DNA of 64,000 nucleotides from DATGKG01 sp963851325 (GTDB lineage Bacteria > Desulfobacterota > Binatia > Binatales > Binataceae). Where the stretch lies: assembly GCA_963851325.1 (NCBI GenBank), contig CAWKOR010000001.1, positions 62,001 to 126,000 of the forward strand, read 5' to 3'. The notes beneath the pieces are model-generated. The model was given only the letters and a program-made list of their open reading frames with translations, did not search any database and was not told where the DNA came from. Shown in pieces: positions 23,664 through 31,929 of the stretch. Within the stretch, counting starts at the first letter, position 1; each line of letters opens with the position of its first letter. The translations under genes and the position numbers were made by a program.

Positions 23664-25205
23664 CTATTGCTGCTTCGGCGTCCAGCGCAAGATCGGATGG
23701 CGCGCCGCCTCGGCCTCATCGACGCGCTTGAGCGGCAGCGTATGCGGTGCGCGCTTCACCAGATCGGGATCGCTCAGCGCTTCGTTGTAAATGGCTTCCA
23801 TCGCGGCGATGTAGTCGTCGAGCGTCTCCTTGCCCTCGGTCTCGGTCGGCTCGATCATCAGCGCTCCCGGCACCACCAGCGGAAAATAGATCGTTGGCGG
23901 ATGCATTCCGTAGTCGAGCAGGCGCTTCGCGATTTCAAGCGTGCTCACATGCGCCTTCTTTTCGAGGTCGTGGGTCAGGACGCATTCATGCATCGAGGGC
24001 TCGCTCGAGGCGCATGGGAATTTGTCCTCGAGCTGTTTGCGCACGTAGTTGGCGTTCAGGATCGCCAGCCTGCTTGCCTCGGCGAGGCCGTCGCCGCCGA
24101 GCGCGAGGATATAAGTGTATGCGCGCACCAGCATTCCGAAGTTCCCGTGAAACGAGCGCAGCCGGCCGATCGACTCGGCCCGATCGCTGTCGAGTGCCCA
24201 TCCGTCGGCGCCTTGGCGCAATCGCGGAATCGGCAGGAACGGCTCCAGATGCCGTTTCACCGCGACCGGACCGGCTCCGGGTCCCCCACCGCCGTGCGGA
24301 GTAGAAAAAGTCTTGTGCAGGTTGAGCTGCACGATATCGGCGCCCATGTGTCCGGGCTTCGCCACGCCCATCAGCGCGTTCATGTTCGCGCCGTCGAGGT
24401 AAAGCAGGGCGCCTCGCGCGTGGAGCGCGGCGGCGATTTCCTGGATTTGCGGCTCGAAGATTCCCAGCGTGTTGGGATTGGTCACCATCAGGGCGGCGAC
24501 GTCATCATCGAGCAGCCGCTCAATCTCCGATGCATCGAGGAATCCGCGCTTGTTGGAGCGCGCCACCTTCACCTCGAAGCCGGCCAGCGTGCAGCTCGCG
24601 GGATTGGTGCCGTGCGCGGTATCGGGAATGATCACCTTGCGGCGCTGATTGCCGCGCGCCTGGTGATACGCACGAATCATCATCAAGCCGGTCAGCTCGC
24701 CTTGTGCGCCCGCCGCCGGATGAAGCGTCACCGCATCCATGCCGGTGATTTCCGCCAGCGCTGCCTCCAGGCGCGCCATCAATTCGAACGCTCCTTGCGC
24801 GAGGTGCGCCGGAGTTCGCGGATGGAGATTGGTGAATCCGCTCAGCGACGCCATCTCGTCGTTGAGCAACGGGTTGTACTTCATGGTGCAGGAGCCGAGC
24901 GGATAGAACTGCAACGCCTGCGCGAAGTTGAGATGCGAGAGGCGCAGGAAGTGGCGCAGCACCTGGGGCTCGTGCAATTCGGGAAAGCCAGGCAGATCGT
25001 CGCGGCAGAGATCGGCGCCGAGAATTTGTGCGCCACTTTTTGAATCAGCCTCGCGTGGCGACAGATCGACGCCGAGCCGTCCCGGCGCCGAAAGCTCGAA
25101 GATCAGCGGAACCTCGCGCCGGGCTTCTTCCTGCGGTTTTGGATCATAGTGTTTGGTCATTGGAGTATTTCTGGGAATGATTCTGATCTTGCCCGCCGTC
25201 GCCAT
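23664..25205 (-). CDS. gcvPB: Glycine decarboxylase subunit 2 (P protein, gcvPB)
   Basis: A 513-residue P-protein subunit 2. It contains the PLP-lysine motif LNLHKTFSTPHGGGGPGAG and the VTLHPAAGAQGELTGLMM region. With subunit 1 it decarboxylates glycine and transfers the aminomethyl group to H-protein lipoamide. The stop of gcvPA and this start share a base (TAATG), which supports starting at 25205 rather than at MTKHYDPK 45 bp further in. That gives 15 extra residues compared with most homologues. Confidence 0.93.
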   Translation of the reverse strand: MATAGKIRIIPRNTPMTKHYDPKPQEEARREVPLIFELSAPGRLGVDLSPREADSKSGAQILGADLCRDDLPGFPELHEPQVLRHFLRLSHLNFAQALQFYPLGSCTMKYNPLLNDEMASLSGFTNLHPRTPAHLAQGAFELMARLEAALAEITGMDAVTLHPAAGAQGELTGLMMIRAYHQARGNQRRKVIIPDTAHGTNPASCTLAGFEVKVARSNKRGFLDASEIERLLDDDVAALMVTNPNTLGIFEPQIQEIAAALHARGALLYLDGANMNALMGVAKPGHMGADIVQLNLHKTFSTPHGGGGPGAGPVAVKRHLEPFLPIPRLRQGADGWALDSDRAESIGRLRSFHGNFGMLVRAYTYILALGGDGLAEASRLAILNANYVRKQLEDKFPCASSEPSMHECVLTHDLEKKAHVSTLEIAKRLLDYGMHPPTIYFPLVVPGALMIEPTETEGKETLDDYIAAMEAIYNEALSDPDLVKRAPHTLPLKRVDEAEAARHPILRWTPKQQ

Positions 25206-26563
25206 TACCGTGCCTCCGCAGCCTCCGCCAACACCTCACCAAGGCGAACGAAATCGCTCGTACGATTCATCTCGGTTACCGAAATCAACACGCCGTCGTT
25301 GAGCTCGGGATAATCCGGCGCGAGCGGCAGGCCGGCCAGGATTTCGCGATCTTCGGCGTGCTTGAGCGCCTTCGCGACCCGCGGAATCTTCACCACGAAT
25401 TCGTTGAAAAACGGCCCCGCGAATCGCGGCGGAATGTTTACCCGCGCGAGCGCCCGCTGCGCCTGATGCGCGAGTTCAACGTTGCGCTCGGCCAACTGGC
25501 GCAGCCCGCGCCGTCCCAGCAGCGAGAGGTAGACGGTGGCCGCGAGCGCGCACAGGGAATGGTTGGTGCAGATGTTGGACGTCGCGCGTTCGCGCCGGAT
25601 GTGCTGCTCGCGGGTCGCCAGGGTCAGGGTGAAAGCGCGGTTGCCATCAGCATCGCGCGTCTGACCGACCAGCCGCCCGGGCATCTGGCGCAAATGAGTG
25701 TGGCGCGCCGCCATGAAACCAAGTCCCGGTCCTCCAAACTGCAGCGGCAGCCCGAAGCTCTGACCCTCGCCGACCGCGATATCGATTCCGAGATCGCCGG
25801 GCGCTTTCAACAGTCCGAGCGCGAGGCCTTCCGCGGTCGCCGAGATCGCCAGCGCGCCCGCCTGATGCGCGATCTGGGCGGCCTCGCCGAGCGGCTCAAC
25901 GATCCCAAATCCGTTCGGGTATCCGGCCACGACGCACAGCAGGTTCTCATTCGCAATGCTTCGGAGTTGGCCGAGATCGATTTGCCCGCTTGCGGCATCG
26001 AAGGGAACCTCGATTATCTCGACTCCACTGACTGCGCTGAGGTAGGTCCGGATCGTCGCGCGATAGTCCGGCCACAGCGCGCGCGAGACAGCAACGATCG
26101 AACGCTTCGGCGGCGCGATGCGTCGCGCCATCAGAACCGCCTCGGCGGTCGCGGAAGCGCCGTCGTACATGCTGGCGTTGGCGACTTCGAGTCCGGTGAG
26201 CTGGGTGATGAGCGTCTGGAATTCAAAGATCGCCTGCGTGGTGCCCTGACTCGCCTCGGCCTGGTAGGGGGTGTAGCTGGTGGCGAATTCGGCGCGCGAG
26301 GTCACCGCACGAACGACCGCGGGAACATAGTGGTTGTAGTAGCCGCCGCCGAGAAAGCTGACCAGCCCCGAGGCGCGATTCTGGTTCGCCAGCGCGGTCA
26401 CTGCGGCAGCGACTTCCTGCTCGCTGAGGCCGGGGGCGAGCGCGATACTCGCCGTCGCCCGCAGACCGGCGGGAACGTGAGCGATCAAGTCTTCGATCCC
26501 GTCGACGCCGATGGCATCAAGCATCGCGCGCATGTCCGCGTCGGTATGCGGCACGAATCTCAT
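25205..26563 (-). CDS. gcvPA: Glycine decarboxylase subunit 1 (P protein, gcvPA)
   Basis: A 452-residue P-protein subunit 1 from MRFVPHTDADMRAML, with AGGAGG 11 nt upstream. The frame is open for a further 135 bp upstream, but that part reads through gcvT. Characteristic stretches include FLGGGYYNHYVPAVVRAVTSRAEF and ASNICTNHSLCALAATVYLSLLG. It heterodimerises with GcvPB. The gap to gcvT is 19 bp. Confidence 0.92.
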   Translation of the reverse strand: MRFVPHTDADMRAMLDAIGVDGIEDLIAHVPAGLRATASIALAPGLSEQEVAAAVTALANQNRASGLVSFLGGGYYNHYVPAVVRAVTSRAEFATSYTPYQAEASQGTTQAIFEFQTLITQLTGLEVANASMYDGASATAEAVLMARRIAPPKRSIVAVSRALWPDYRATIRTYLSAVSGVEIIEVPFDAASGQIDLGQLRSIANENLLCVVAGYPNGFGIVEPLGEAAQIAHQAGALAISATAEGLALGLLKAPGDLGIDIAVGEGQSFGLPLQFGGPGLGFMAARHTHLRQMPGRLVGQTRDADGNRAFTLTLATREQHIRRERATSNICTNHSLCALAATVYLSLLGRRGLRQLAERNVELAHQAQRALARVNIPPRFAGPFFNEFVVKIPRVAKALKHAEDREILAGLPLAPDYPELNDGVLISVTEMNRTSDFVRLGEVLAEAAEAR

Positions 26564-26582
26564 AGTAGGGAAATCCTCCTCA

Positions 26583-27680
26583 TCACTTTCCGCTCCGCCG
26601 GTAAAACGGTTTCGCAACCACGGTTGCCGCAACCTTCCGATTCCTGACCTCGACCTCCAGTTTGGTTCCAATGGCGGGACGTTCGGTGCTCCGCGCATAC
26701 GCCATCGCCACCGGCCGATTTAATGCTGGCGCGAAAGTGCCGCTGGTCACAGTCCCAACCACCTCATCGTTAATCAGGATCGGATAGCCCTGCCGCGCGA
26801 TGGTCCGCGCGTCGTCGGTCGCGACTCCGATCAGATGCTTCTTTAGCCCGTCTGTCTTCTGTGCGGTCAGCGCCTGCTCACCGACGAAGTCGCGGCCGAA
26901 TTTAACGTAGGTCGCCAGCCCGGCTTCGAGCGGAGAGGTATCGCGATCGAGTTCATGACCATAGAGCGGAAGACCGGCCTCCAGCCGCAACGTATCGCGC
27001 GCGCCGAGGCCGCACGGCTTCAACCCATCGCCGGCGCCAGTGGCCATCACCTCGGCAAACAGACGCGACGCATCGCTAGCAGCGACGAAGAGCTCGAAGC
27101 CGTCTTCGCCGGTATAGCCAGTGCGGGCCGCGACGCATTGCACGCCGGCAACTTCGCCATTGGCCACGCCAAAGCGGGGAACTTCCTCAATCGCGAACGC
27201 AGCCAGTCGTTTAAGGATCGCGATCGCCTTCGGACCTTGAATCGCGACCAGCGCAGTCTCGTCGCTGAGGTCGCGGAAATCCGCGCCGTGAGAGTTGAGG
27301 CCGAGCAGCCATTCGCGATCCGCATCGATGTTCGACGCGTTGACGCAAAGCATGAAGCGTTCGGCGCCGAGGCGATACACGATCAGATCATCGATGGTGC
27401 CGCCGTCGTGCGCACATAGCAGCGTATACTGCGCTTGGCCCTCGCGAAGGCGCGCGGCGGAATTGGTGAGCGATCGCTCGAGCAAACCCAGCGCATCCGG
27501 CCCGGCGACTTCGAACTCGCCCATGTGGCTGAGATCAAAAACGCCCGCTGCGGTGCGCACCGCCATATGCTCCTCGATAATGCCGCCATACTGGACCGGC
27601 ATTTCGAAGCCCGCGAAACTGGTCATGCGCGCGCCTAGCTTCTGATGTTCGGCAAACAGGACGGTGCGCTTCGAGGTCAT
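26583..27680 (-). CDS. gcvT: Aminomethyltransferase GcvT (T protein)
   Basis: A 365-residue GcvT from MTSKRTVLFAEHQKLGARMTSFAGFEMPVQY. It shows the tetrahydrofolate-binding region (GYTGEDGFELFVAA, LRLEAGLPLYGHELDRDTSPLEAGL) and a C-terminal return ending YRRSGK. It transfers the methylene group to H4-folate and releases ammonia. It leads the gcvT-gcvPA-gcvPB unit. gcvH, often in the same operon, is absent, so H protein must come from elsewhere. The neighbour on the other strand is folD, which handles the methylene-THF formed. Confidence 0.92.
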   Translation of the reverse strand: MTSKRTVLFAEHQKLGARMTSFAGFEMPVQYGGIIEEHMAVRTAAGVFDLSHMGEFEVAGPDALGLLERSLTNSAARLREGQAQYTLLCAHDGGTIDDLIVYRLGAERFMLCVNASNIDADREWLLGLNSHGADFRDLSDETALVAIQGPKAIAILKRLAAFAIEEVPRFGVANGEVAGVQCVAARTGYTGEDGFELFVAASDASRLFAEVMATGAGDGLKPCGLGARDTLRLEAGLPLYGHELDRDTSPLEAGLATYVKFGRDFVGEQALTAQKTDGLKKHLIGVATDDARTIARQGYPILINDEVVGTVTSGTFAPALNRPVAMAYARSTERPAIGTKLEVEVRNRKVAATVVAKPFYRRSGK

Positions 27681-27830
27681 GGGCACAATCATTTTAGCAA
27701 GCGCAGTGAGCCTCAAACGAGACGCCCCGCAAGATTCGCAAACAGAGCCAACCAATTGCACACAGCCCGGCATCGAAGCTGTGGATCGGTTCGTCGTCCG
27801 GTCGCGCATGCTATTATCGTGCGACTTATC

Positions 27831-28733
27831 ATGTCGGCAATTATCATGGATGGCCGTGCCGTCAGCGCACATTTGATTCCCGAAGTGAAGCAGCACTTGA
27901 AGGAGCTGCGCGAGCGGCATCATGTCGTTCCGTCTTTGACCGCGGTGCTGGTGGGACGCGATCCCGCCTCGCGTCAGTACGTCAAAAACAAGCGCCGGCT
28001 CGCCGAAGAGCTGGGTTGTAAAAGCAACCTCGTCGAGATTGCCGAAGCCGATGCCACCACCGATTCGATGCTGGCGACGCTAGATGCGTTGAATCGCGAT
28101 TCCGCCACCACCGGGATCCTGGTGCAAATACCCCTTCCGGAGCGCGTCGATCGATTCCGCATCTTCGATGCGATCGCGCCCGATAAGGACGTTGACGCGG
28201 TCGGTGCGGCGGCGGTGATCGGGTTCTATCGCGGGCAATGGGGCCGCTTCATTCCATGCACGACACGCGGCGTTCTCGCGCTGCTGGACCACTACAAAGT
28301 TGCGGTCGATGGAATGCGTGCGGCCGTCATCGGGCGTAGCGACATCGCGGGCAAGCCGACCGCCCTGGTGCTGGGCGGGCGACTGCGCAACGCGACGGTC
28401 ACCTGGTGCCATCGTCACACCCGAAATGTCCCCGAGATTTGCCGAAACTCGGACCTGATAGTGTCGTGCGTCGGTGCCGACGTCGGCCGGAAATTCTTCA
28501 TCACCGCTGAGATGATCAAACCCGGCGCATGCGTAGTCGATGTGGGATTTCGCCGCGTCGGTCCCGGGAAGTTTGTCGGCGACGTGGATTTCGAAGCGGT
28601 CAAGGAAGTCGCCGGATGGATCACTCCGAATCCGGGCGGTACCGGGCCGACGACCGTGTTGGGGTTGATGCAAAACCTGGTTGACGCGGCTCGCTATCAA
28701 GCCGGCCTCGAGCGCGCGAGCTATTCGATTTGA
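27831..28733 (+). CDS. folD: Divergent FolD: methylene-THF dehydrogenase/cyclohydrolase
   Basis: A 300-residue FolD homologue from MSAIIMDGRAV. The Tyr-Lys pair of the active site is kept (Y50-VKN-K54), as are ILVQIPLPE and a NADP-binding AAVIGRSDIAGKP. Several signatures differ from classical FolD: DKDVDAV in place of DKDVDGF, PCTTRG in place of PCTPxG, DVGFRRV in place of DVGIN, and TPNPGGTGPTT in place of TPVPGGVGPMT. It probably still oxidises methylene-THF, possibly with changed cofactor or folate specificity. Divergently placed from gcvT, consistent with one-carbon metabolism. Confidence 0.82.
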   Translation: MSAIIMDGRAVSAHLIPEVKQHLKELRERHHVVPSLTAVLVGRDPASRQYVKNKRRLAEELGCKSNLVEIAEADATTDSMLATLDALNRDSATTGILVQIPLPERVDRFRIFDAIAPDKDVDAVGAAAVIGFYRGQWGRFIPCTTRGVLALLDHYKVAVDGMRAAVIGRSDIAGKPTALVLGGRLRNATVTWCHRHTRNVPEICRNSDLIVSCVGADVGRKFFITAEMIKPGACVVDVGFRRVGPGKFVGDVDFEAVKEVAGWITPNPGGTGPTTVLGLMQNLVDAARYQAGLERASYSI

Positions 28734-28841
28734 ACCAGCACCTTTCCCCGCGGGGTGTTCTGCGCCGGCAAGCTGGTCCGGGAAACCTCTACTACGACCG
28801 CCGCCTCGCGAAGAGGAAGCGACAGCGACCGAATCCTGAGC

Positions 28842-30344
28842 TCAGCGCGACGTGGGCGGGACGGGTTCGATTCGATACAGAGCCACGAGGTGATGGTCGA
28901 CCAGCTGCCTGATGCGGAAAGCATCGGGGTCGGGCAACTCGACGCGAGCATCCGGTGCGTACTTCCAACTCACCAGCCATCCGCCCCCTGACTGAGCTAC
29001 GCGATTTGCGATGATCTCTTTCGCTGCAGAAGGATTCCAGCCGGGGACCGCGACGCGAGGGTTGGCGCCGCGGAAATAGTAATCGAACGCGTTTCGATAG
29101 TATCCATTGGGGAAGCCCCCGTTGGCGAGGCCTTCGGGTTTGCCGAAAAACAGAAATCCTGACTCGAAGAAAATCGGTTGATTGGGTGGCGACTGCTCCC
29201 TAATCAGGGCCGCGATGTCTCGCCACGGTTCGTGGGTAATCTCCTTGACCGGTACCAGGATCAGCAGCACCACGGTGATTCCGACCAGCGCGAGGTTGCG
29301 CACTCTGCTGCCGAAACCTTCCAACACGCGCGCGAGGATCAGTGCGATCATCGCAACGCACGGAATCAGATATCGGATGTGGAACATCGGTCGTACGATG
29401 ATCGTTCCGGCCAGGAATGCGATCAGCGGCAGCAGACCCCACGCGAGGCACCAGCGCAGCGGCTCATCAGGGTCAGTTTCGTTCGCGCGGCCGAACACGA
29501 TCGCTATCGCGACGACGCCGGCACCGATCGCGATGATAGCCTTCGCAGCGAAGTTGAAATGGTAGTCGGTGCCAATCCAATCGAGCCAATGACCGGATAC
29601 CAGCGCGTGGCTTTGGGTGGAAAAAATCGGGAAGTAGGGGAGGAACAACACCAGTGCGATGGAGAGCGCGATCCATGGCATTTTGTCGCGCCGGCCGTGG
29701 ATGACATCGCGGATCAACATCGCGGCCTCCGCACCGACGAGAAACAGTCCCGCGAGATGCGTGTATATCGTCAAGGCGCCGAAAGCTCCGCACGCGAGGG
29801 TTCGCGGCCAGGTGGGTTTGCGCCGCACCTGCCATAGCAGCATGAAATGCGTGAGCGCGATCGCCGCGAACATCGGATACATTCGAGCGCGCCGCGCGAG
29901 CAAAAGGATCACCGGATTGAACGCCCACAGGACGCAGGCGGACGCGGCGATCGAATCAGTGAACATGGTGCGCGCGAGAACGAACAGGATCACCAGCGTC
30001 GCAACCGCTGAGATCGCCGAAAGCATTCGCAGGCTTGCCTCGCCCAGGCCAAACACCTCGGTAAAATAATGCAACAGGATGTAGTAGAAGATCTGCTTGC
30101 CGGGATCGAGCGGAACCGGAATGTGCAGGATCGATGACGCCGACGGCATCGCCGCAGCCCATGCGCTGTAGGCCTCGCTGGCGCCAAGCGACGCCGCGCC
30201 GAGGCGATAGAAATAGAGCGCAGCGGCGGCGATCATCGTCAGCGCGAAGACGGTAGTCGGCTCCAGTTCGATCGCGCTGCGCGACGATGCCGGGGTGCTG
30301 GATTTCGTGATGCTCTGCGCTTTTGCCTGCCCGCCCATCGACAT
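28842..30344 (-). CDS. GT39/ArnT-like integral membrane glycosyltransferase
   Basis: A membrane protein of about 500 residues with roughly ten hydrophobic segments (for example TVFALTMIAAAALYFYRLG, FYYILLHYFTEVFGLGEASLRMLSAI, FIVRPMFHIRYLIPCVAMIAL). The N-terminal AASLGASEAYSAWAAA, then LARRARMYPMFAAIALTHFM, match the dolichyl-phosphate-mannose mannosyltransferase-like/GT39-type proteins. These use polyprenyl-phosphate sugars. The start is uncertain: ATG at 30344 (MSMGGQ) is taken; ATG 30410 is possible. No partner genes define the acceptor. Confidence 0.68.
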   Translation of the reverse strand: MSMGGQAKAQSITKSSTPASSRSAIELEPTTVFALTMIAAAALYFYRLGAASLGASEAYSAWAAAMPSASSILHIPVPLDPGKQIFYYILLHYFTEVFGLGEASLRMLSAISAVATLVILFVLARTMFTDSIAASACVLWAFNPVILLLARRARMYPMFAAIALTHFMLLWQVRRKPTWPRTLACGAFGALTIYTHLAGLFLVGAEAAMLIRDVIHGRRDKMPWIALSIALVLFLPYFPIFSTQSHALVSGHWLDWIGTDYHFNFAAKAIIAIGAGVVAIAIVFGRANETDPDEPLRWCLAWGLLPLIAFLAGTIIVRPMFHIRYLIPCVAMIALILARVLEGFGSRVRNLALVGITVVLLILVPVKEITHEPWRDIAALIREQSPPNQPIFFESGFLFFGKPEGLANGGFPNGYYRNAFDYYFRGANPRVAVPGWNPSAAKEIIANRVAQSGGGWLVSWKYAPDARVELPDPDAFRIRQLVDHHLVALYRIEPVPPTSR

Positions 30345-30456
30345 CGTTTGCCCGTCGCATTTATAGCCGAAATTGAGATGCCAATCTTCATGCTCGCCAA
30401 CTTCCGGCATTGCAGCTTGACTGATCGCGAACGGACTGGCGAAGTGCTGGGAAATT

Positions 30457-31848
30457 ATGTCTGAATTCCTCGAAGCGGTTCCCGAGTTGCAAGGGCAAGC
30501 GGGCGCCGAGATCAACCTGCCTCCGGTCGAAGGCATGCGCGCCGAGGTGTGGGCGCTCGCGTGGCCGGTTATCCTGTCCTTCGCACTCGATTCGATCCTC
30601 GGACTCGCCGCGATGCTGATGGTGGGGCGGCTCGGCGCGGAAGCAGTCGGCGCGGTCGGCCTGGCGACCCAGATCCTCGGCGCGGTGCGCGCGGGAATCG
30701 CGGCGGTCGGCACCGGCACCATCGCGCTGGTGGCGCGCTACATCGGGGCCAGCGATCGCGACAACGCCGAGGAAGTGCTCAAGCAGTCGGTGGTATGGGG
30801 CGTCATCGTATCGACCGCGATCGCGATTCCGGTGATCGTATTCGCGCATCCTTTGATGTCGCTGTTTCAGGTACACGGGCCGATGGAAGTGATGGCGACC
30901 CGCTACCTACAAATTGTCATGATCTCGGAGCCGTTCACCGGCGTGTTCCTGCAGTGCGCCTCGGGATTGCGCGGCGCAGGCGATACCCGCACGCCGCTAT
31001 GGATAGGCGGCATCGTCGATGTGATCGCGATCGTGCTGAACTATGCGCTCATCTTCGGCAAACTCGGCTGTCCCAATCTCGGTGTCGATGGTTCCGCGAT
31101 CGCGACCTTCATCGCATACGTGCTCGGGGGCGTAATCTTCTTCTGGGTGTTGTCATTCGACGGGATGGTGCTGAACTTCCGCTGGAGTCGGCTGTGGCCC
31201 GACATCGGACTCGGCAAACGTATCCTCAACGTCGGCTATCCGGCGGCGGTCGAACAGTTGGTGATTCAGTTCGGATTCGTCGCCTACGTCGCATTCATCG
31301 CGAGCTACGGCGAGAAGGAGGTCGCGGCATACTTCATCGGAGTACGAATTCTCGCGTTGTCGTTCCTGCCCGGATTCGGATTCTCTAACGCGGCGGCAAC
31401 GATGGTCGGACAGGGCCTCGGTGCGCGCGATCCCGCATACGCGCGTCGGGCGGGATGGGAATCGACCGGAATGGCGGTCGCACTCATGAGCGCAATGGGC
31501 GGGGTGATTTTCATTTTCGCGCGGCAGATTGCGACGGTCTTTATCGACGATCCCGAGGTCATCATGTATGCGATTGGATTCATGCAAGCGCTGGGCGCGG
31601 CGCAACCGCTGATGGCGATCGACTGGACGCTTACCGGAGGCTTGCGCGGCGCGGGCGATTCGCGCTTCCCGCTGTTCGCATCGCTCGCGGGCTTCTATGG
31701 CCTGCGGCTTCTGCTCACCATCCTGGTGTGGCATTTCCACGGGCCGATTTTCTGGATCTGGTGGTCGATTCTCGCAGACTACGTCATCAGGGCGGCCCTC
31801 AAGGCATGGCGTTTCCATCAAGGGAAGTGGGAAACCATCGAGGTCTAA
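30457..31848 (+). CDS. MATE-family efflux transporter
   Basis: A 463-residue exporter with about twelve membrane segments. The N-terminal repeat has WALAWPVILSFALDSILGLAAMLMVGRLG, and GLRGAGDTRTPLWIGGIVDVIAIVLNYALIFG ends the first half. The second repeat has GLRGAGDSRFPLFASLAGFYGLRLLLTI, an internal duplication typical of the family. It exports cationic drugs or metabolites using Na+ or H+ gradients; substrate unknown. It is divergent from the GT39-like gene. Confidence 0.9.
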   Translation: MSEFLEAVPELQGQAGAEINLPPVEGMRAEVWALAWPVILSFALDSILGLAAMLMVGRLGAEAVGAVGLATQILGAVRAGIAAVGTGTIALVARYIGASDRDNAEEVLKQSVVWGVIVSTAIAIPVIVFAHPLMSLFQVHGPMEVMATRYLQIVMISEPFTGVFLQCASGLRGAGDTRTPLWIGGIVDVIAIVLNYALIFGKLGCPNLGVDGSAIATFIAYVLGGVIFFWVLSFDGMVLNFRWSRLWPDIGLGKRILNVGYPAAVEQLVIQFGFVAYVAFIASYGEKEVAAYFIGVRILALSFLPGFGFSNAAATMVGQGLGARDPAYARRAGWESTGMAVALMSAMGGVIFIFARQIATVFIDDPEVIMYAIGFMQALGAAQPLMAIDWTLTGGLRGAGDSRFPLFASLAGFYGLRLLLTILVWHFHGPIFWIWWSILADYVIRAALKAWRFHQGKWETIEV

Positions 31849-31929
31849 TCGCCGCCCTTGTGGACTGATCGCGCGCCTCCTCGCTTTACCAACTCGCCGC
31901 CGCGAGCGATCCTTTAGTGCGTCATCAAA

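Noticed and set aside
26564..26698. N-terminal extension of gcvPA
   Set aside because: The extra 45 codons overlap gcvT out of frame; a good RBS and the standard start MRFVPHT lie at 26563.
27681..27830. Glycine riboswitch upstream of gcvT
   Set aside because: I looked for the paired-aptamer pattern on the minus strand before gcvT and did not find the conserved segments. It cannot be excluded without a covariance-model search (for example the Rfam gcvT model).
27645..27830. N-terminal extension of folD
   Set aside because: The upstream 62 codons are antisense to the gcvT start and the shared promoter and match no FolD.
30345..30722. N-terminal extension of the GT39-like protein to 30722
   Set aside because: Antisense to the MATE gene start and rich in Ser/Pro/Arg as antisense frames are; true start placed at 30344 (or 30410).
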